NCBI GenBank assembly: GCA_013349695.1 | Contig: DUZD01000022.1 | Coordinates: 1 to 18,482 of the forward strand | DNA from: Rhodospirillaceae bacterium | Lineage (GTDB): Bacteria; Pseudomonadota; Alphaproteobacteria; Rhodospirillales; 2-02-FULL-58-16 | Length of the DNA: 18,482 bases | Reading direction: 5' to 3' | Part shown: positions 1 to 7,944 of the stretch, piece after piece | Layout of the letters: each line of letters opens with the position of its first letter | How positions within the stretch are numbered: the stretch's first letter is position 1 | The notes under the pieces: model-generated | Databases searched by the model: none | Told to the model about the DNA's origin: nothing | Seen by the model: only the letters and a program-made list of their open reading frames with translations | Made by a program: the position numbers and the translations under genes

Positions 1-1246
1 TGGTTGCGGATTCTCCCCTATCCTTGCCTTCGGGGATTTCCTTGGCGGGCAGTTTCTCCCCGCCGGCCTCCTCGGCGGTGGTGGCGGCATCCTGTTCGGT
101 ATCAACAGGTTCCGGGTTTTCCAATACGGGGGCGATGGCATCCCCGGCGGCTGTCGGGACGGGATGCGCCTTCCCCGCCCGGCCCGTGTTCCCTTCGATT
201 CGGGCCATGTCTTCCGGTGAACCGCCCTGGTCGGCCAGATTGATCATGGTGGGGGCGGGGAGGGTGCTGATTTTGGACTCGATTCCCGTGGCCACCACCG
301 AGACGCGGAGCTTGCCTTCCATGCTTTTGTCGAAAGTTGAACCGAAGATGATGCAGGCTTCCTCATCCACTTCGTCGCGGATTCGGGTGGCCGCCTCGTC
401 GACTTCGAAAAGAGTCATATCGCAGCCGCCGGTGATGTTGATGAGCAATCCCTTTGCTCCTTGCATGGAAGCATCGTCAAGAAGGGGGTTGGAAATGGCC
501 GCTTCGGCGGCGTCAAGAGCCCGTCTTTCGCCTTCGGCCTCGCCGGTACCCATCATCGCTTTGCCCATCTCGCTCATGACCGAGCGGATGTCGGTGAAGT
601 CGAGATTGATCAGGCCCGGCATCACCATCAGGTCGGTAACCCCGCGGACGCCCGAATAGAGGACGTCGTCGGCCATGCTGAAAGCATCGGCGAAGGTCGT
701 CTTCTCATTGGCGATGCGAAACAGATTCTGATTGGGAATAATGATCAGGGCGTCAACGAACTGCTCGAGCTCCTCGATGCCGGCGATGGCCAGGCGCATG
801 CGGTGGGCGCCCTCGAACTCGAACGGCTTGGTCACCACGCCGACCGTGAGAATCCCCTCTTCGCGCGCCGTCCTGGCGATCACCGGGGCGGCGCCGGTGC
901 CGGTGCCGCCGCCCATGCCGGCGGTGATGAATACCATGTTGAAGCCTTTCAGGGCTTCGAGAATTTCATCCAATGTCTCCTCGGCGGCGGCACGGCCTAT
1001 GTCGGGACGGGAGCCGGCGCCCAATCCATGGGTGATCGAGATGCCCATTTGGATGCGGCGTTCGGAGCGCGAACTAGCCAGAGCCTGGGCATCGGTGTTG
1101 GCGACCACGAAATCGACGCCTTCCAACTCCGAGGCGATCATGTTGTTGACCGCGTTGCAGCCAGCGCCGCCGACGCCGACGACGGTGATTCGCGGTTTCA
1201 GATCGGGTGTGTCGTTGTTGCTCGGAACGCTAATGTTAATGCTCAT
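1..1246 (-). CDS. ftsZ: Cell division protein FtsZ (partial, C-terminus cut by window edge)
   Basis: FtsZ is the tubulin-like GTPase that polymerises into the cytoplasmic Z-ring and organises the divisome. The frame is open from ATG 1246 to the window edge, about 415 residues, with no stop. Visible are the N-terminal nucleotide-binding start (TVVGVGGAGCNAVN, residues 21-34), the tubulin signature GGGTGTG (112-118) and the catalytic T7 loop NLDFTDIR (214-221), where Ala is more usual than Thr in the middle. The globular domain ends near residue 326. An acidic Pro/Ala/Glu-rich linker follows, and the FtsA-binding C-terminal peptide lies outside the window. The start is fixed by GGAGG 5 nt upstream. 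It is last in the cluster and separated from ftsA by 167 bp, the widest gap between the coding genes of the cluster, so it may have a promoter of its own. Identity is certain. Confidence 0.98.
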   Translation of the reverse strand, partial: MSINISVPSNNDTPDLKPRITVVGVGGAGCNAVNNMIASELEGVDFVVANTDAQALASSRSERRIQMGISITHGLGAGSRPDIGRAAAEETLDEILEALKGFNMVFITAGMGGGTGTGAAPVIARTAREEGILTVGVVTKPFEFEGAHRMRLAIAGIEELEQFVDALIIIPNQNLFRIANEKTTFADAFSMADDVLYSGVRGVTDLMVMPGLINLDFTDIRSVMSEMGKAMMGTGEAEGERRALDAAEAAISNPLLDDASMQGAKGLLINITGGCDMTLFEVDEAATRIRDEVDEEACIIFGSTFDKSMEGKLRVSVVATGIESKISTLPAPTMINLADQGGSPEDMARIEGNTGRAGKAHPVPTAAGDAIAPVLENPEPVDTEQDAATTAEEAGGEKLPAKEIPEGKDRGESAT

Positions 1247-1413
1247 GTCGTCCTCCAGTCATAAATCCAAATCCTGTTCATCTGCATCGGCTGAGGTGGC
1301 ATCCGCCGCCGCCAAGGTCCGGTATCGCTTGCCGGCGGCCGTGATGGAACGGTGGGGACGCAAATGGGCGGCGCCTGTGGTCGAAAATTTTTCATCTTTG
1401 CATTTCCCCCATC
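1247..1413 (-). promoter_or_regulatory. ftsA-ftsZ intergenic leader with strong ftsZ ribosome binding site
   Basis: This 167-bp gap is the widest between coding genes of the cluster. A GGAGG Shine-Dalgarno sequence (1252-1256) sits 5 nt before the ftsZ ATG and would support high FtsZ output. Family knowledge makes an internal ftsZ promoter here plausible, but I see no convincing -35/-10 pair. One minus-strand frame ending in TGA at 1259-1261 is open through most of the gap, but its only start would be a TTG with no good ribosome binding site. I do not call it a gene. Confidence 0.5.
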
Positions 1414-2679
1414 TTAAAAGTGTTCTCGAAACCAATGGCCGAGTCGGCCCAAACGGCTGCTCGTCTTCTCCGGGGTGTGGTAGGTACCGGCGAGAGCGTC
1501 TGTCTTGTTGTTGACGGCGTGATTCAAGAGCCCGGCGCAGGTGGCGAATGCGGGACCACCAACGGATTCGGCGAGTCCCTCGATGGGCCGGGGCCGGCCC
1601 ATGCGCACCTGTTTGTCCAAAATCGTCGTGGCCAGCTCGCGGGTACCGGGCAACTGACTGGCGCCGCCGGTGAGCACCACCCGGCGGCCGGCGGCCTTGT
1701 CGAAGCCGGCGGCCTCAAGGTGGGCGCGAACCATTTCGAAGGTCTCCTCCAGCCGCGGGCGTACAATGCCGACCAGCATCGAACGCGGCACCTGGCTGGT
1801 TTCCGCCGGCTCCTCTTCGCCGATCAGAGGGACTTTGAGGATTTCGCGGTCGTCCGACGGCGACGGGATGACACTGCCGTAAAGGGTCTTCATGCGCTCG
1901 GCGTAGGCAAGCGGCGTCGACAAGCCCCTGGCGATGTCGTTGGTGACGTGGACGCCACCGACGGGAATGAAACCGGCATGCACCAGTTCACCGTCAAAAA
2001 ACACGGAGATGGAGGTGGTGCCGCCGCCCATGTCGATGCAAGTGACGCCGAGTCTGGTCTCGTCCTCGACCAAGCAGGCCAGCGCCGAGGCGTATGGCGT
2101 GACCACTTTGTCGACAACGACCAAATGACAGCGTGAAATACAGCTCTCCAGGTTGCGGACGGCGCCTTTGCCGGCGCTGATGGCGTGCAGGTAGACCCCC
2201 AAACGTTCGCCGAAGAGGCCACGCGGATCGTGCACCCCGCGGCCCCCGTCGAGGCTGTAGCCGACCGGAATGACGTGGATGAAATCGTGGTTATCCGGCT
2301 GCCCATCCTCTATCGCGGCGGGATCGAGAATGCGCCTGATGTCGGCGTCGTCGATTTGGTGTCCGGCGGTGGAAATTTCGTAGGCGATGAGTCTGGACTT
2401 CATGTCGCCGCCGGAAAAATTGACGACGATTCGGCGAATGTTTTCCCCGGCCATCTTTTCGGCGGCCTCGACCGTCGCTCGAATGGAGGCCTCGGCGGCA
2501 TCCATATCGACAATGACGCCCGAACGAATCCCCCGAGACACCTGATGACCGATACCGACGATCTTCATGCCGTTTTCCGGAACAGGCCGGGCGATGAAGC
2601 AACAGAGCTTGGTCGAACCCAGATCAAGGGCCGCGATCAGCCCGCCTCGTCCCTTGTTTTGCACCGTGGAGTTTATCAT
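1414..2679 (-). CDS. ftsA: Cell division protein FtsA
   Basis: FtsA is the actin-like ATPase that tethers FtsZ to the inner membrane and recruits later divisome proteins. The 421-residue product shows the phosphate-1 motif ALDLGSTK (17-24), the phosphate-2 motif CIDMGGGTT (214-222) and a late Gly-rich segment (LTGGASQLPG) expected of the actin fold. It ends in an amphipathic membrane-targeting helix closing with HWFREHF, so the C-terminus is intact. I chose ATG 2679, with AAGAAAG 9 nt upstream. A TTG at 2688 is in frame but has no better ribosome binding site. The gene lies 28 bp after ftsQ, one of the few non-overlapping junctions here. Confidence 0.97.
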   Translation of the reverse strand: MINSTVQNKGRGGLIAALDLGSTKLCCFIARPVPENGMKIVGIGHQVSRGIRSGVIVDMDAAEASIRATVEAAEKMAGENIRRIVVNFSGGDMKSRLIAYEISTAGHQIDDADIRRILDPAAIEDGQPDNHDFIHVIPVGYSLDGGRGVHDPRGLFGERLGVYLHAISAGKGAVRNLESCISRCHLVVVDKVVTPYASALACLVEDETRLGVTCIDMGGGTTSISVFFDGELVHAGFIPVGGVHVTNDIARGLSTPLAYAERMKTLYGSVIPSPSDDREILKVPLIGEEEPAETSQVPRSMLVGIVRPRLEETFEMVRAHLEAAGFDKAAGRRVVLTGGASQLPGTRELATTILDKQVRMGRPRPIEGLAESVGGPAFATCAGLLNHAVNNKTDALAGTYHTPEKTSSRLGRLGHWFREHF

Positions 2680-2707
2680 TCCATTCAACTTTCTTGCTTA
2701 CCTATTG

Positions 2708-3565
2708 TCAGGTTTCCTTGCCGGGGAACGTTTCTATCCTCTTGGACTTCGAAGGTTGGCGAACGATAAGGCGGTCGGGCAGCCTCAGATCAAGGACCCG
2801 GACGTTTCGCTCGAACACTCGGTGCTTGCGTTCGTATTCGGCGAGGCGGGACCAAGCCTTGGCGGGATCGGTTTCCGGCAGGCGGACATCAATACCGCCC
2901 TTGAGCTTGATATTCCACCGCCGCCCGCCGACCCGCACCGCCGTTTGCACCAGGACCATCAGTTCGGGTTGGGTCTTGAGCGTTTCCAGCAGCTCGGCGG
3001 CATGGGCGGGCGCGTCCTCGCCAACGACCAAGGGCAAATCCGAAAAACGCCCCAGGCCCTTATCAATGATTACCGCGCCTTGTTCATCGATGAGGGCGAA
3101 TTTGCTCTGGTTCTGCCAAAGAGCCAGGGGCCGGCGTTCTCTCACGCGTAGGAAAATGGTATCGGGCAACATGCGCTCGATGGCGGTCGAGCCAATCCAC
3201 GGCAACTGCTCGACGCGGCGCTTGGCGGCCTTGAGATCGAAGGCGAGGATCGGGGCGCCACGGGCCAAGCGAAGCGCCGCCAGGAGTTCCTCCCGTGGCG
3301 TCTCGGCCCTGCCGACAACGAGGATTTCCCGGACCGTAAGTCCCAAGTCGCTCGACAACGCGATGAGATTCCAGCGTATCCGATCGGCCTTACGCTCAAT
3401 CCAGTTGTCTTCCCACAACCACCATCCGCCGGCGGCGCCAACGGCCAGTATCGCCGCCACCAGGGCGGTGATCATGCGGCGGCTTCGCCACAGGGGAACG
3501 ACCCGACGGCGAGGCCGGCCGTGCTGGGCGGTGGTTTTGTTCCCCTCTTTGCTCATGGATCGCAT
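2708..3565 (-). CDS. ftsQ: Cell division protein FtsQ
   Basis: FtsQ is a single-pass inner-membrane protein that bridges cytoplasmic FtsA/FtsZ and the periplasmic divisome, chiefly FtsB and FtsL. The 285-residue product has a basic cytoplasmic tail (residues 1-31), one transmembrane helix (about 32-50), a POTRA domain (about 77-145, with the family pattern around LPWIGSTAIERMLPDTI) and the beta-rich FtsQ domain to the end. Two starts are possible. ATG 3565 has GGAG 8 nt upstream and overlaps ddl by 13 nt. ATG 3556 forms an ATGA overlap with the ddl stop, but that GGAG is then 17 nt away. I prefer 3565. Sequence conservation is low, as usual for FtsQ, but position and architecture make the call safe. 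Confidence 0.95.
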   Translation of the reverse strand: MRSMSKEGNKTTAQHGRPRRRVVPLWRSRRMITALVAAILAVGAAGGWWLWEDNWIERKADRIRWNLIALSSDLGLTVREILVVGRAETPREELLAALRLARGAPILAFDLKAAKRRVEQLPWIGSTAIERMLPDTIFLRVRERRPLALWQNQSKFALIDEQGAVIIDKGLGRFSDLPLVVGEDAPAHAAELLETLKTQPELMVLVQTAVRVGGRRWNIKLKGGIDVRLPETDPAKAWSRLAEYERKHRVFERNVRVLDLRLPDRLIVRQPSKSKRIETFPGKET

Positions 3566-4455
3566 TCGGCGTTCTCCACCATCCAGGCGGCCAGTTCGTC
3601 GAATGACTTGCCGGCATGGGCCGCCTGTTCGGGGACCAGGGACGCCGGGGTCATGCCGGGCTGGGTGTTAAGTTCGAGAATGAACAGAGTTTCACCGTCG
3701 TAACGGAAATCGGCTCTTGAGACGCCCCGGCAACCCAGGCTCCGATGCGCCAGGACGGCTAACCTGAGCGCCTCGCCGTAGACCGCCGGCGGCACCGGCG
3801 CCGGGATCAGATGGGTGGAAGCGCCTTCGTCATATTTGGCGCTGTAATCGTAGAAACCGGCGTTAGTGGTGATCTCGGTCACCGCCAGCGCCTGGTCGCC
3901 CATCACCGCCACCGTTAGCTCCCGGCCGGGGATATAGCGTTCGACCAAAACCTGATCGCCGAATGGCCAGTTAGCGGTCAAGGAGTGTTCGCCGCCGTCC
4001 TCGGGGACGATGTGAACGCCGACGCTGGAACCCTCGTTCAAGGGTTTGATCACGTAAGGAGGCGCCATGACTTCGGCGGCGATCGCTTCGCCACCGCTGA
4101 TCACCTTGCCCTCGGGGACGGGAATGCCGGCGGCGGTGAACAGGCGCTTGGCCATGGGTTTGTTCATGGCCAGGGCCGAAGCCAACAACCCGGAATGGGT
4201 ATAAGGGATGTCAAGGATGTCGAGGAGACCCTGCACGCATCCGTCCTCTCCAAAACGCCCGTGCAGAGCGTTGAAGACAACGTCGGGCCGCGGGAAAAGC
4301 CGGGTCAAGAGCACGCCCAGGTCGCGCTGGACGTCGATGGTGGTTACCCGATAGCCGGACGTTTTCAAGCTGTTGGAGACGGCGGCGCCGCTGATCAGCG
4401 ATACCTCGCGCTCGGACGACCAGCCACCCATGAGAACGGCCACGTGTTTGCTCAT
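3553..4455 (-). CDS. ddl: D-alanine--D-alanine ligase
   Basis: This cytoplasmic ATP-grasp enzyme joins two D-alanines into the dipeptide that MurF adds to the peptidoglycan stem. It has 300 residues, close to the usual length of about 306. The N-terminal LMGGWSSEREVSLISG (8-23) carries the substrate-binding Glu (E15). EGSSVGV (141-147) is the Ser loop, FYDYSAKY (201-208) the omega-loop Tyr region and ELNTQPGMT (261-269) the metal- and phosphate-binding end. The start ATG 4455 overlaps the murB stop as ATGA and follows a GGGAGG ribosome binding site. The motifs favour a D-Ala-D-Ala rather than a D-Ala-D-lactate ligase. It is the ddlB-type copy found in dcw clusters; whether a second ddl exists cannot be seen. 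Confidence 0.97.
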   Translation of the reverse strand: MSKHVAVLMGGWSSEREVSLISGAAVSNSLKTSGYRVTTIDVQRDLGVLLTRLFPRPDVVFNALHGRFGEDGCVQGLLDILDIPYTHSGLLASALAMNKPMAKRLFTAAGIPVPEGKVISGGEAIAAEVMAPPYVIKPLNEGSSVGVHIVPEDGGEHSLTANWPFGDQVLVERYIPGRELTVAVMGDQALAVTEITTNAGFYDYSAKYDEGASTHLIPAPVPPAVYGEALRLAVLAHRSLGCRGVSRADFRYDGETLFILELNTQPGMTPASLVPEQAAHAGKSFDELAAWMVENAECDP

Positions 4456-5393
4456 GGCTTTCCCTCCCCGGCGGCAACGCCGATGCGGCGAATTTCCCAT
4501 TCCAGGTTGACGCCGGATGTCGCCGCGACCCGTTGCCTGACTTCCTCGCCCAGACCTTCGAGATCGGCCGCCGTCGCGTTGTAGGTGTTGATGAGGAAAT
4601 TGCAGTGTTTTTCCGAGACCACGGCGTCGCCGCGGCGCAATCCCCGGCACCCGGCCTCGTCGATCAGCTGCCAGGCCTTTTTCCCGCCCGGCGGATTGGT
4701 AAAGGTGCTGCCCCCCGTGGACGCTCTTTGCGGCTGGTTCATCCGCCGGGCGTTTCGGATCTCCGTTAACCGCCGGGAGATGTCGGCGATCTCGCCGGGA
4801 CGGCCGCGAAAAAGAACGGACAGGAAAATCCACTTTTGCGGCACGGCGCAACTACGGTAGGCGAAGCCCAAATCGGCCGGCGTCAGATCGTGGAACCCGC
4901 CGCCATCGTCGAGGGCGCGGGCGGCGGTGACGACATCCTTCATCTCCACCCCGAAAGAGCCGGCGTTCATCCTGAGAGATCCGCCAATGGTTCCCGGAAT
5001 GCTGCTCAGGAACTCGATGCCGGCGATGCCGGCGTCACGGGCCGCCGTGGCGACACTGGGATTGAGGGCGGCGGCGCCGGCCCGCACCTCGCCGCCGGGA
5101 AGTGTTTGCACCTCGGCGAATTCCCGGCCGAGGCGGACAACGACGCCGGCAACGCCGCCGTCGCGAACCAGGAGGTTGGAGCCGGCTCCGATGACGGTGA
5201 CCGGAATGTTGACTGGTTTGATCTCCAGGAATTGGATCAGATCCCCCTCGTCGGCCGGCCGGAACATGACCTCGGCGGGGCCGCCAACCCGGAAACGCGT
5301 CATCTTGTCGAGGGGTGCGTTTCCGGTATAGCCGCCTTTGACGGCGGGCAATTGATCGAGCAGGCGGGAAGTGGGAAATCCTGGCGCCGTCAT
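4452..5393 (-). CDS. murB: UDP-N-acetylenolpyruvoylglucosamine reductase MurB
   Basis: MurB is the cytoplasmic FAD- and NADPH-dependent enzyme that reduces UDP-GlcNAc-enolpyruvate to UDP-MurNAc. The 313-residue product has the FAD-binding loop IGAGSNLLVRD (68-78), the flavin-contact segment SIPGTIGGSLRMNAGSFG (131-148), a substrate Arg in FAYRSC (about 180) and the catalytic Ser 229 in RASTGGSTFTNP. A C-terminal Glu lies in NLEWEIRRIG (296-305). The family more often has a basic residue in F-x-N-P where this copy has Thr 232. ATG 5393 overlaps the murC stop as ATGA, with GGGAGG upstream. It lies between murC and ddl, the usual alphaproteobacterial place. Confidence 0.97.
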   Translation of the reverse strand: MTAPGFPTSRLLDQLPAVKGGYTGNAPLDKMTRFRVGGPAEVMFRPADEGDLIQFLEIKPVNIPVTVIGAGSNLLVRDGGVAGVVVRLGREFAEVQTLPGGEVRAGAAALNPSVATAARDAGIAGIEFLSSIPGTIGGSLRMNAGSFGVEMKDVVTAARALDDGGGFHDLTPADLGFAYRSCAVPQKWIFLSVLFRGRPGEIADISRRLTEIRNARRMNQPQRASTGGSTFTNPPGGKKAWQLIDEAGCRGLRRGDAVVSEKHCNFLINTYNATAADLEGLGEEVRQRVAATSGVNLEWEIRRIGVAAGEGKP

Positions 5394-6820
5394 TGGCCGG
5401 CCTCCCTGGCGCGATGGCGCAACCGGGCCAGCTCCTCGGGCAGGACGTTGGCCCAATGAGTGATGTCGCCGGCCCCCAGACAGACCACCATGTCGCCGCG
5501 CCGGGCCAGATCGTTTACGATCCCGGCCAGTTCCTTCGGTTCGCGGAGCGGCATGACCATCCGGTGGCCGCGGGCGCGCATGCCGGCGACCAGGGCATCC
5601 CGATCGATGCCGGCGATGGATTCCTCGCCGGCCGCGTAGATCTCGGCGACCAGCACCACGTCGGCGTCGTTGAAACAGGAGCAAAATTCCTCGAACAGGT
5701 CTTTCAGGCGCGAATACCTGTGCGGCTGAACGATGGCGATCACCCGTCCCTTCGCCGCTTGGCGCGCCGTCCGCAAGACGGCGGCGATCTCCACCGGGTG
5801 GTGCCCATAGTCGTCGATGACGCTAATGCCGTCGACATCGCCGGTCATGGTGAAGCGGCGTTTGACACCCTCGAATTCGGCCAGCGTCCCGCCAAGGACT
5901 TCGTCGGCGATTCCCATTTCACTGGCAATGGCGACGGCGGCGAGCGCGTTCAGGGCATTATGATTGCCGAGCATCGTCAGGCGAAGCCCTTCCAGGGTCC
6001 GGCTTTTTTCCGATTTGCGGTCGGTGATGACGACGTCGAAGCCGACTCCGTCGGCATGCGTTTCGAGGTTGACGCCGCGGACGTCGGCCTGGGAGCTGAA
6101 ACCGTAAGTGACGATCTTGCGGTCGGAAACCCGGGGGACCATCGCCTGAACCTCGACGTGGTCTATGCAAAGGACCGCGAAACCGTAAAAGGGAATATTT
6201 TCCACGAAGGCGACGAAAGCCTCCCGCAAGGCGTCGAACGAGCCATAGTGGTCAAGGTGCTCGGGATCGATGTTGGTGACCACGGCGATGGTCGAGGGAA
6301 GCTTGACAAAGGTGCCGTCGGATTCATCGGCTTCGGCGACCATCCACTCGCCCTCTCCCAAACGGGCGTTGGAGCCCCAGGCGTTGATGATGCCGCCGTT
6401 GATGACCGTCGGGTCCATTCCCGCCCGGTCCAAAAGCGCCGCGATCATTGAGGTAACGGTTGTCTTGCCGTGGGTGCCGCCGACGGCGATGGACCATTTG
6501 AGGCGCATCAACTCGCCTAGCATCTCGGCCCGGCGGACCACCGGGATCAAGCGTTTGCGAGCGGCTTCCACCTCCGGGTTGGCGGATTTGACGGCCGAGG
6601 AAAAGACGACAACCTGGGCTTCGCCCAGATTTTTTTCGGCATGGCCGATAGCGACCGCAACGCCCAGATCGCGAAGGCGTTTCACACTGGCGTTTTCGCC
6701 GATGTCGCTGCCCTGCACCGAATATCCCAGATTATGCAGGACCTCGGCGATGCCGCTCATGCCGATACCGCCGATACCGACGAAATGGATGGTGCCGATG
6801 GAAAGGGGGAGGGCTCTCAT
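5390..6820 (-). CDS. murC: UDP-N-acetylmuramate--L-alanine ligase MurC
   Basis: MurC adds the first stem residue, L-Ala, to UDP-MurNAc using ATP in the cytoplasm. It has 476 residues, normal for the family. The N-terminal Rossmann domain opens with IHFVGIGGIGMSGIAEVL (11-28), the central ATPase domain has the P-loop GGTHGKTT (114-121) and the EADESDGTF segment (163-171), and the C-terminal domain begins near DDYGHHP (336-342), a MurC hallmark. ATG 6820 overlaps the murG stop as ATGA and has a GAGG-type ribosome binding site. MurC, E and F of the Mur ligase family are encoded in the window; MurD is not. Confidence 0.98.
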   Translation of the reverse strand: MRALPLSIGTIHFVGIGGIGMSGIAEVLHNLGYSVQGSDIGENASVKRLRDLGVAVAIGHAEKNLGEAQVVVFSSAVKSANPEVEAARKRLIPVVRRAEMLGELMRLKWSIAVGGTHGKTTVTSMIAALLDRAGMDPTVINGGIINAWGSNARLGEGEWMVAEADESDGTFVKLPSTIAVVTNIDPEHLDHYGSFDALREAFVAFVENIPFYGFAVLCIDHVEVQAMVPRVSDRKIVTYGFSSQADVRGVNLETHADGVGFDVVITDRKSEKSRTLEGLRLTMLGNHNALNALAAVAIASEMGIADEVLGGTLAEFEGVKRRFTMTGDVDGISVIDDYGHHPVEIAAVLRTARQAAKGRVIAIVQPHRYSRLKDLFEEFCSCFNDADVVLVAEIYAAGEESIAGIDRDALVAGMRARGHRMVMPLREPKELAGIVNDLARRGDMVVCLGAGDITHWANVLPEELARLRHRAREAGQ

Positions 6821-7944
6821 GCCGCCCGCCTCGATACACCGGTTTGGCCATTTGGCAGCATCTCCAAGACCATATCGGCGAGTCGCCTCGCCGCGTCGGG
6901 CCGGCCGCCGGCACGGGCGGCGGCGGCGGCCTTTTGCAGAGTTGCCGGCAGGCTGAACAGGGCATCGAGCCGTGCCGCCAGGCTCTCCGCCGTAAAGGCC
7001 TCCTCGGGCATCAGCCAACCGCCGCCGGCTTCGTCCACGGCATGGGCGTTGCGGGTTTGGTGATTGTCGATGGCGTGCGGATAGGGCACCAGGATAGCTG
7101 GCCGGCCGACGGCGGTGGCCTCGGCAACGGTGGAGGCGCCGGCGCGGCAGATGAGCAAATGTGCTTGGCTTAAACGTTCGGGTACGTCGCGGAAAAAAGC
7201 GGCGAGTTCGGCTTTCACACCCAGGCGCCGGTACGTGGCATTCGCCCGGTCCAGGTCTTCCGGGCGGCATTGCTGGACGATCCGCAGGCGCTCTCGCCAC
7301 TCCCCGGCCAGCAGGCCGACGGCATGGGGCACCACTTCGCTGGTCATCCGCGCCCCCTGGCTGCCGCCCAGGATCAAGAGATTGATCGGCCCGTCGCCCG
7401 TCAGCGCCGGATAGGACCGCTCGCGCATGGCGGCAATGCTCGGACGGACCGGCATGCCCGTATGGACGGTCTTGCCGCTGGCTTGGGCCGGCAGGCCGGA
7501 GGAATTCTCGAAAGACGTGGCGATGCGGGCAACCCACGGCGCCAGCAGCCGGTTGGCCCGGCCAAGCACCGCGTTCTGTTCGTGGATGGCGGTTCGGTAG
7601 CCGCCGAAAACGGCGGCCAACATGGTCGGAACCGAGGCATAGCCGCCGAAGCCGACGACGACGCCGGGAGCGAGCCTTTTCAGCAGGCTCCGCGATTGCC
7701 ACGTTCCGTGGGCCAACTGAACGCCGCTGTTCAGGCTTGCGCCCAGACCCTTGCCGGCAAGGCCGCCGGCGCGAATGCGGTGGGTCTCGATTCCCTTTAA
7801 TATCCCGCCGTAGACGCCGCCGCGTTGGTCGGTTACCAAGACCAGGCGGTCGCCGCGTGCCGCCAGTTCGGCGGCCAGAGCCTCGGCCGGAAACACATGG
7901 CCGCCGGTGCCGCCGGCAACCAACATCACCAAACGGGACGTCAT
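6817..7944 (-). CDS. murG: UDP-GlcNAc:undecaprenyl-PP-MurNAc-pentapeptide GlcNAc transferase MurG
   Basis: MurG is the membrane-associated GT-B glycosyltransferase that transfers GlcNAc onto lipid I to make lipid II on the cytoplasmic face. The 375-residue product has the N-terminal glycine-rich loop AGGTGGHVFPA (10-20), HEQNAVLGRANRLLA (121-135), the second loop LGGSQGA (192-198) and the UDP-GlcNAc-binding region CRAGASTVAEATAVGRPAI (266-284) followed by YPHAIDNHQ (288-296). ATG 7944 overlaps the ftsW stop as ATGA, with GGGGAGG 5 nt upstream. It sits between ftsW and murC as in most proteobacteria. Confidence 0.98.
   Translation of the reverse strand: MTSRLVMLVAGGTGGHVFPAEALAAELAARGDRLVLVTDQRGGVYGGILKGIETHRIRAGGLAGKGLGASLNSGVQLAHGTWQSRSLLKRLAPGVVVGFGGYASVPTMLAAVFGGYRTAIHEQNAVLGRANRLLAPWVARIATSFENSSGLPAQASGKTVHTGMPVRPSIAAMRERSYPALTGDGPINLLILGGSQGARMTSEVVPHAVGLLAGEWRERLRIVQQCRPEDLDRANATYRRLGVKAELAAFFRDVPERLSQAHLLICRAGASTVAEATAVGRPAILVPYPHAIDNHQTRNAHAVDEAGGGWLMPEEAFTAESLAARLDALFSLPATLQKAAAAARAGGRPDAARRLADMVLEMLPNGQTGVSRRAA

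Noticed and set aside
1414..1450. Possible frameshift at the end of ftsA that would extend it into the gap
   Set aside because: The protein already ends with a standard membrane-targeting helix (HWFREHF), so the stop is the genuine end.
5393..6451. A plus-strand open frame of 352 codons opposite murC, and similar long plus-strand frames elsewhere (for example 461-1264 and 15529-16686)
   Set aside because: These are antisense shadows of well-identified genes in GC-rich DNA; their translations are low-complexity and match no family I know.
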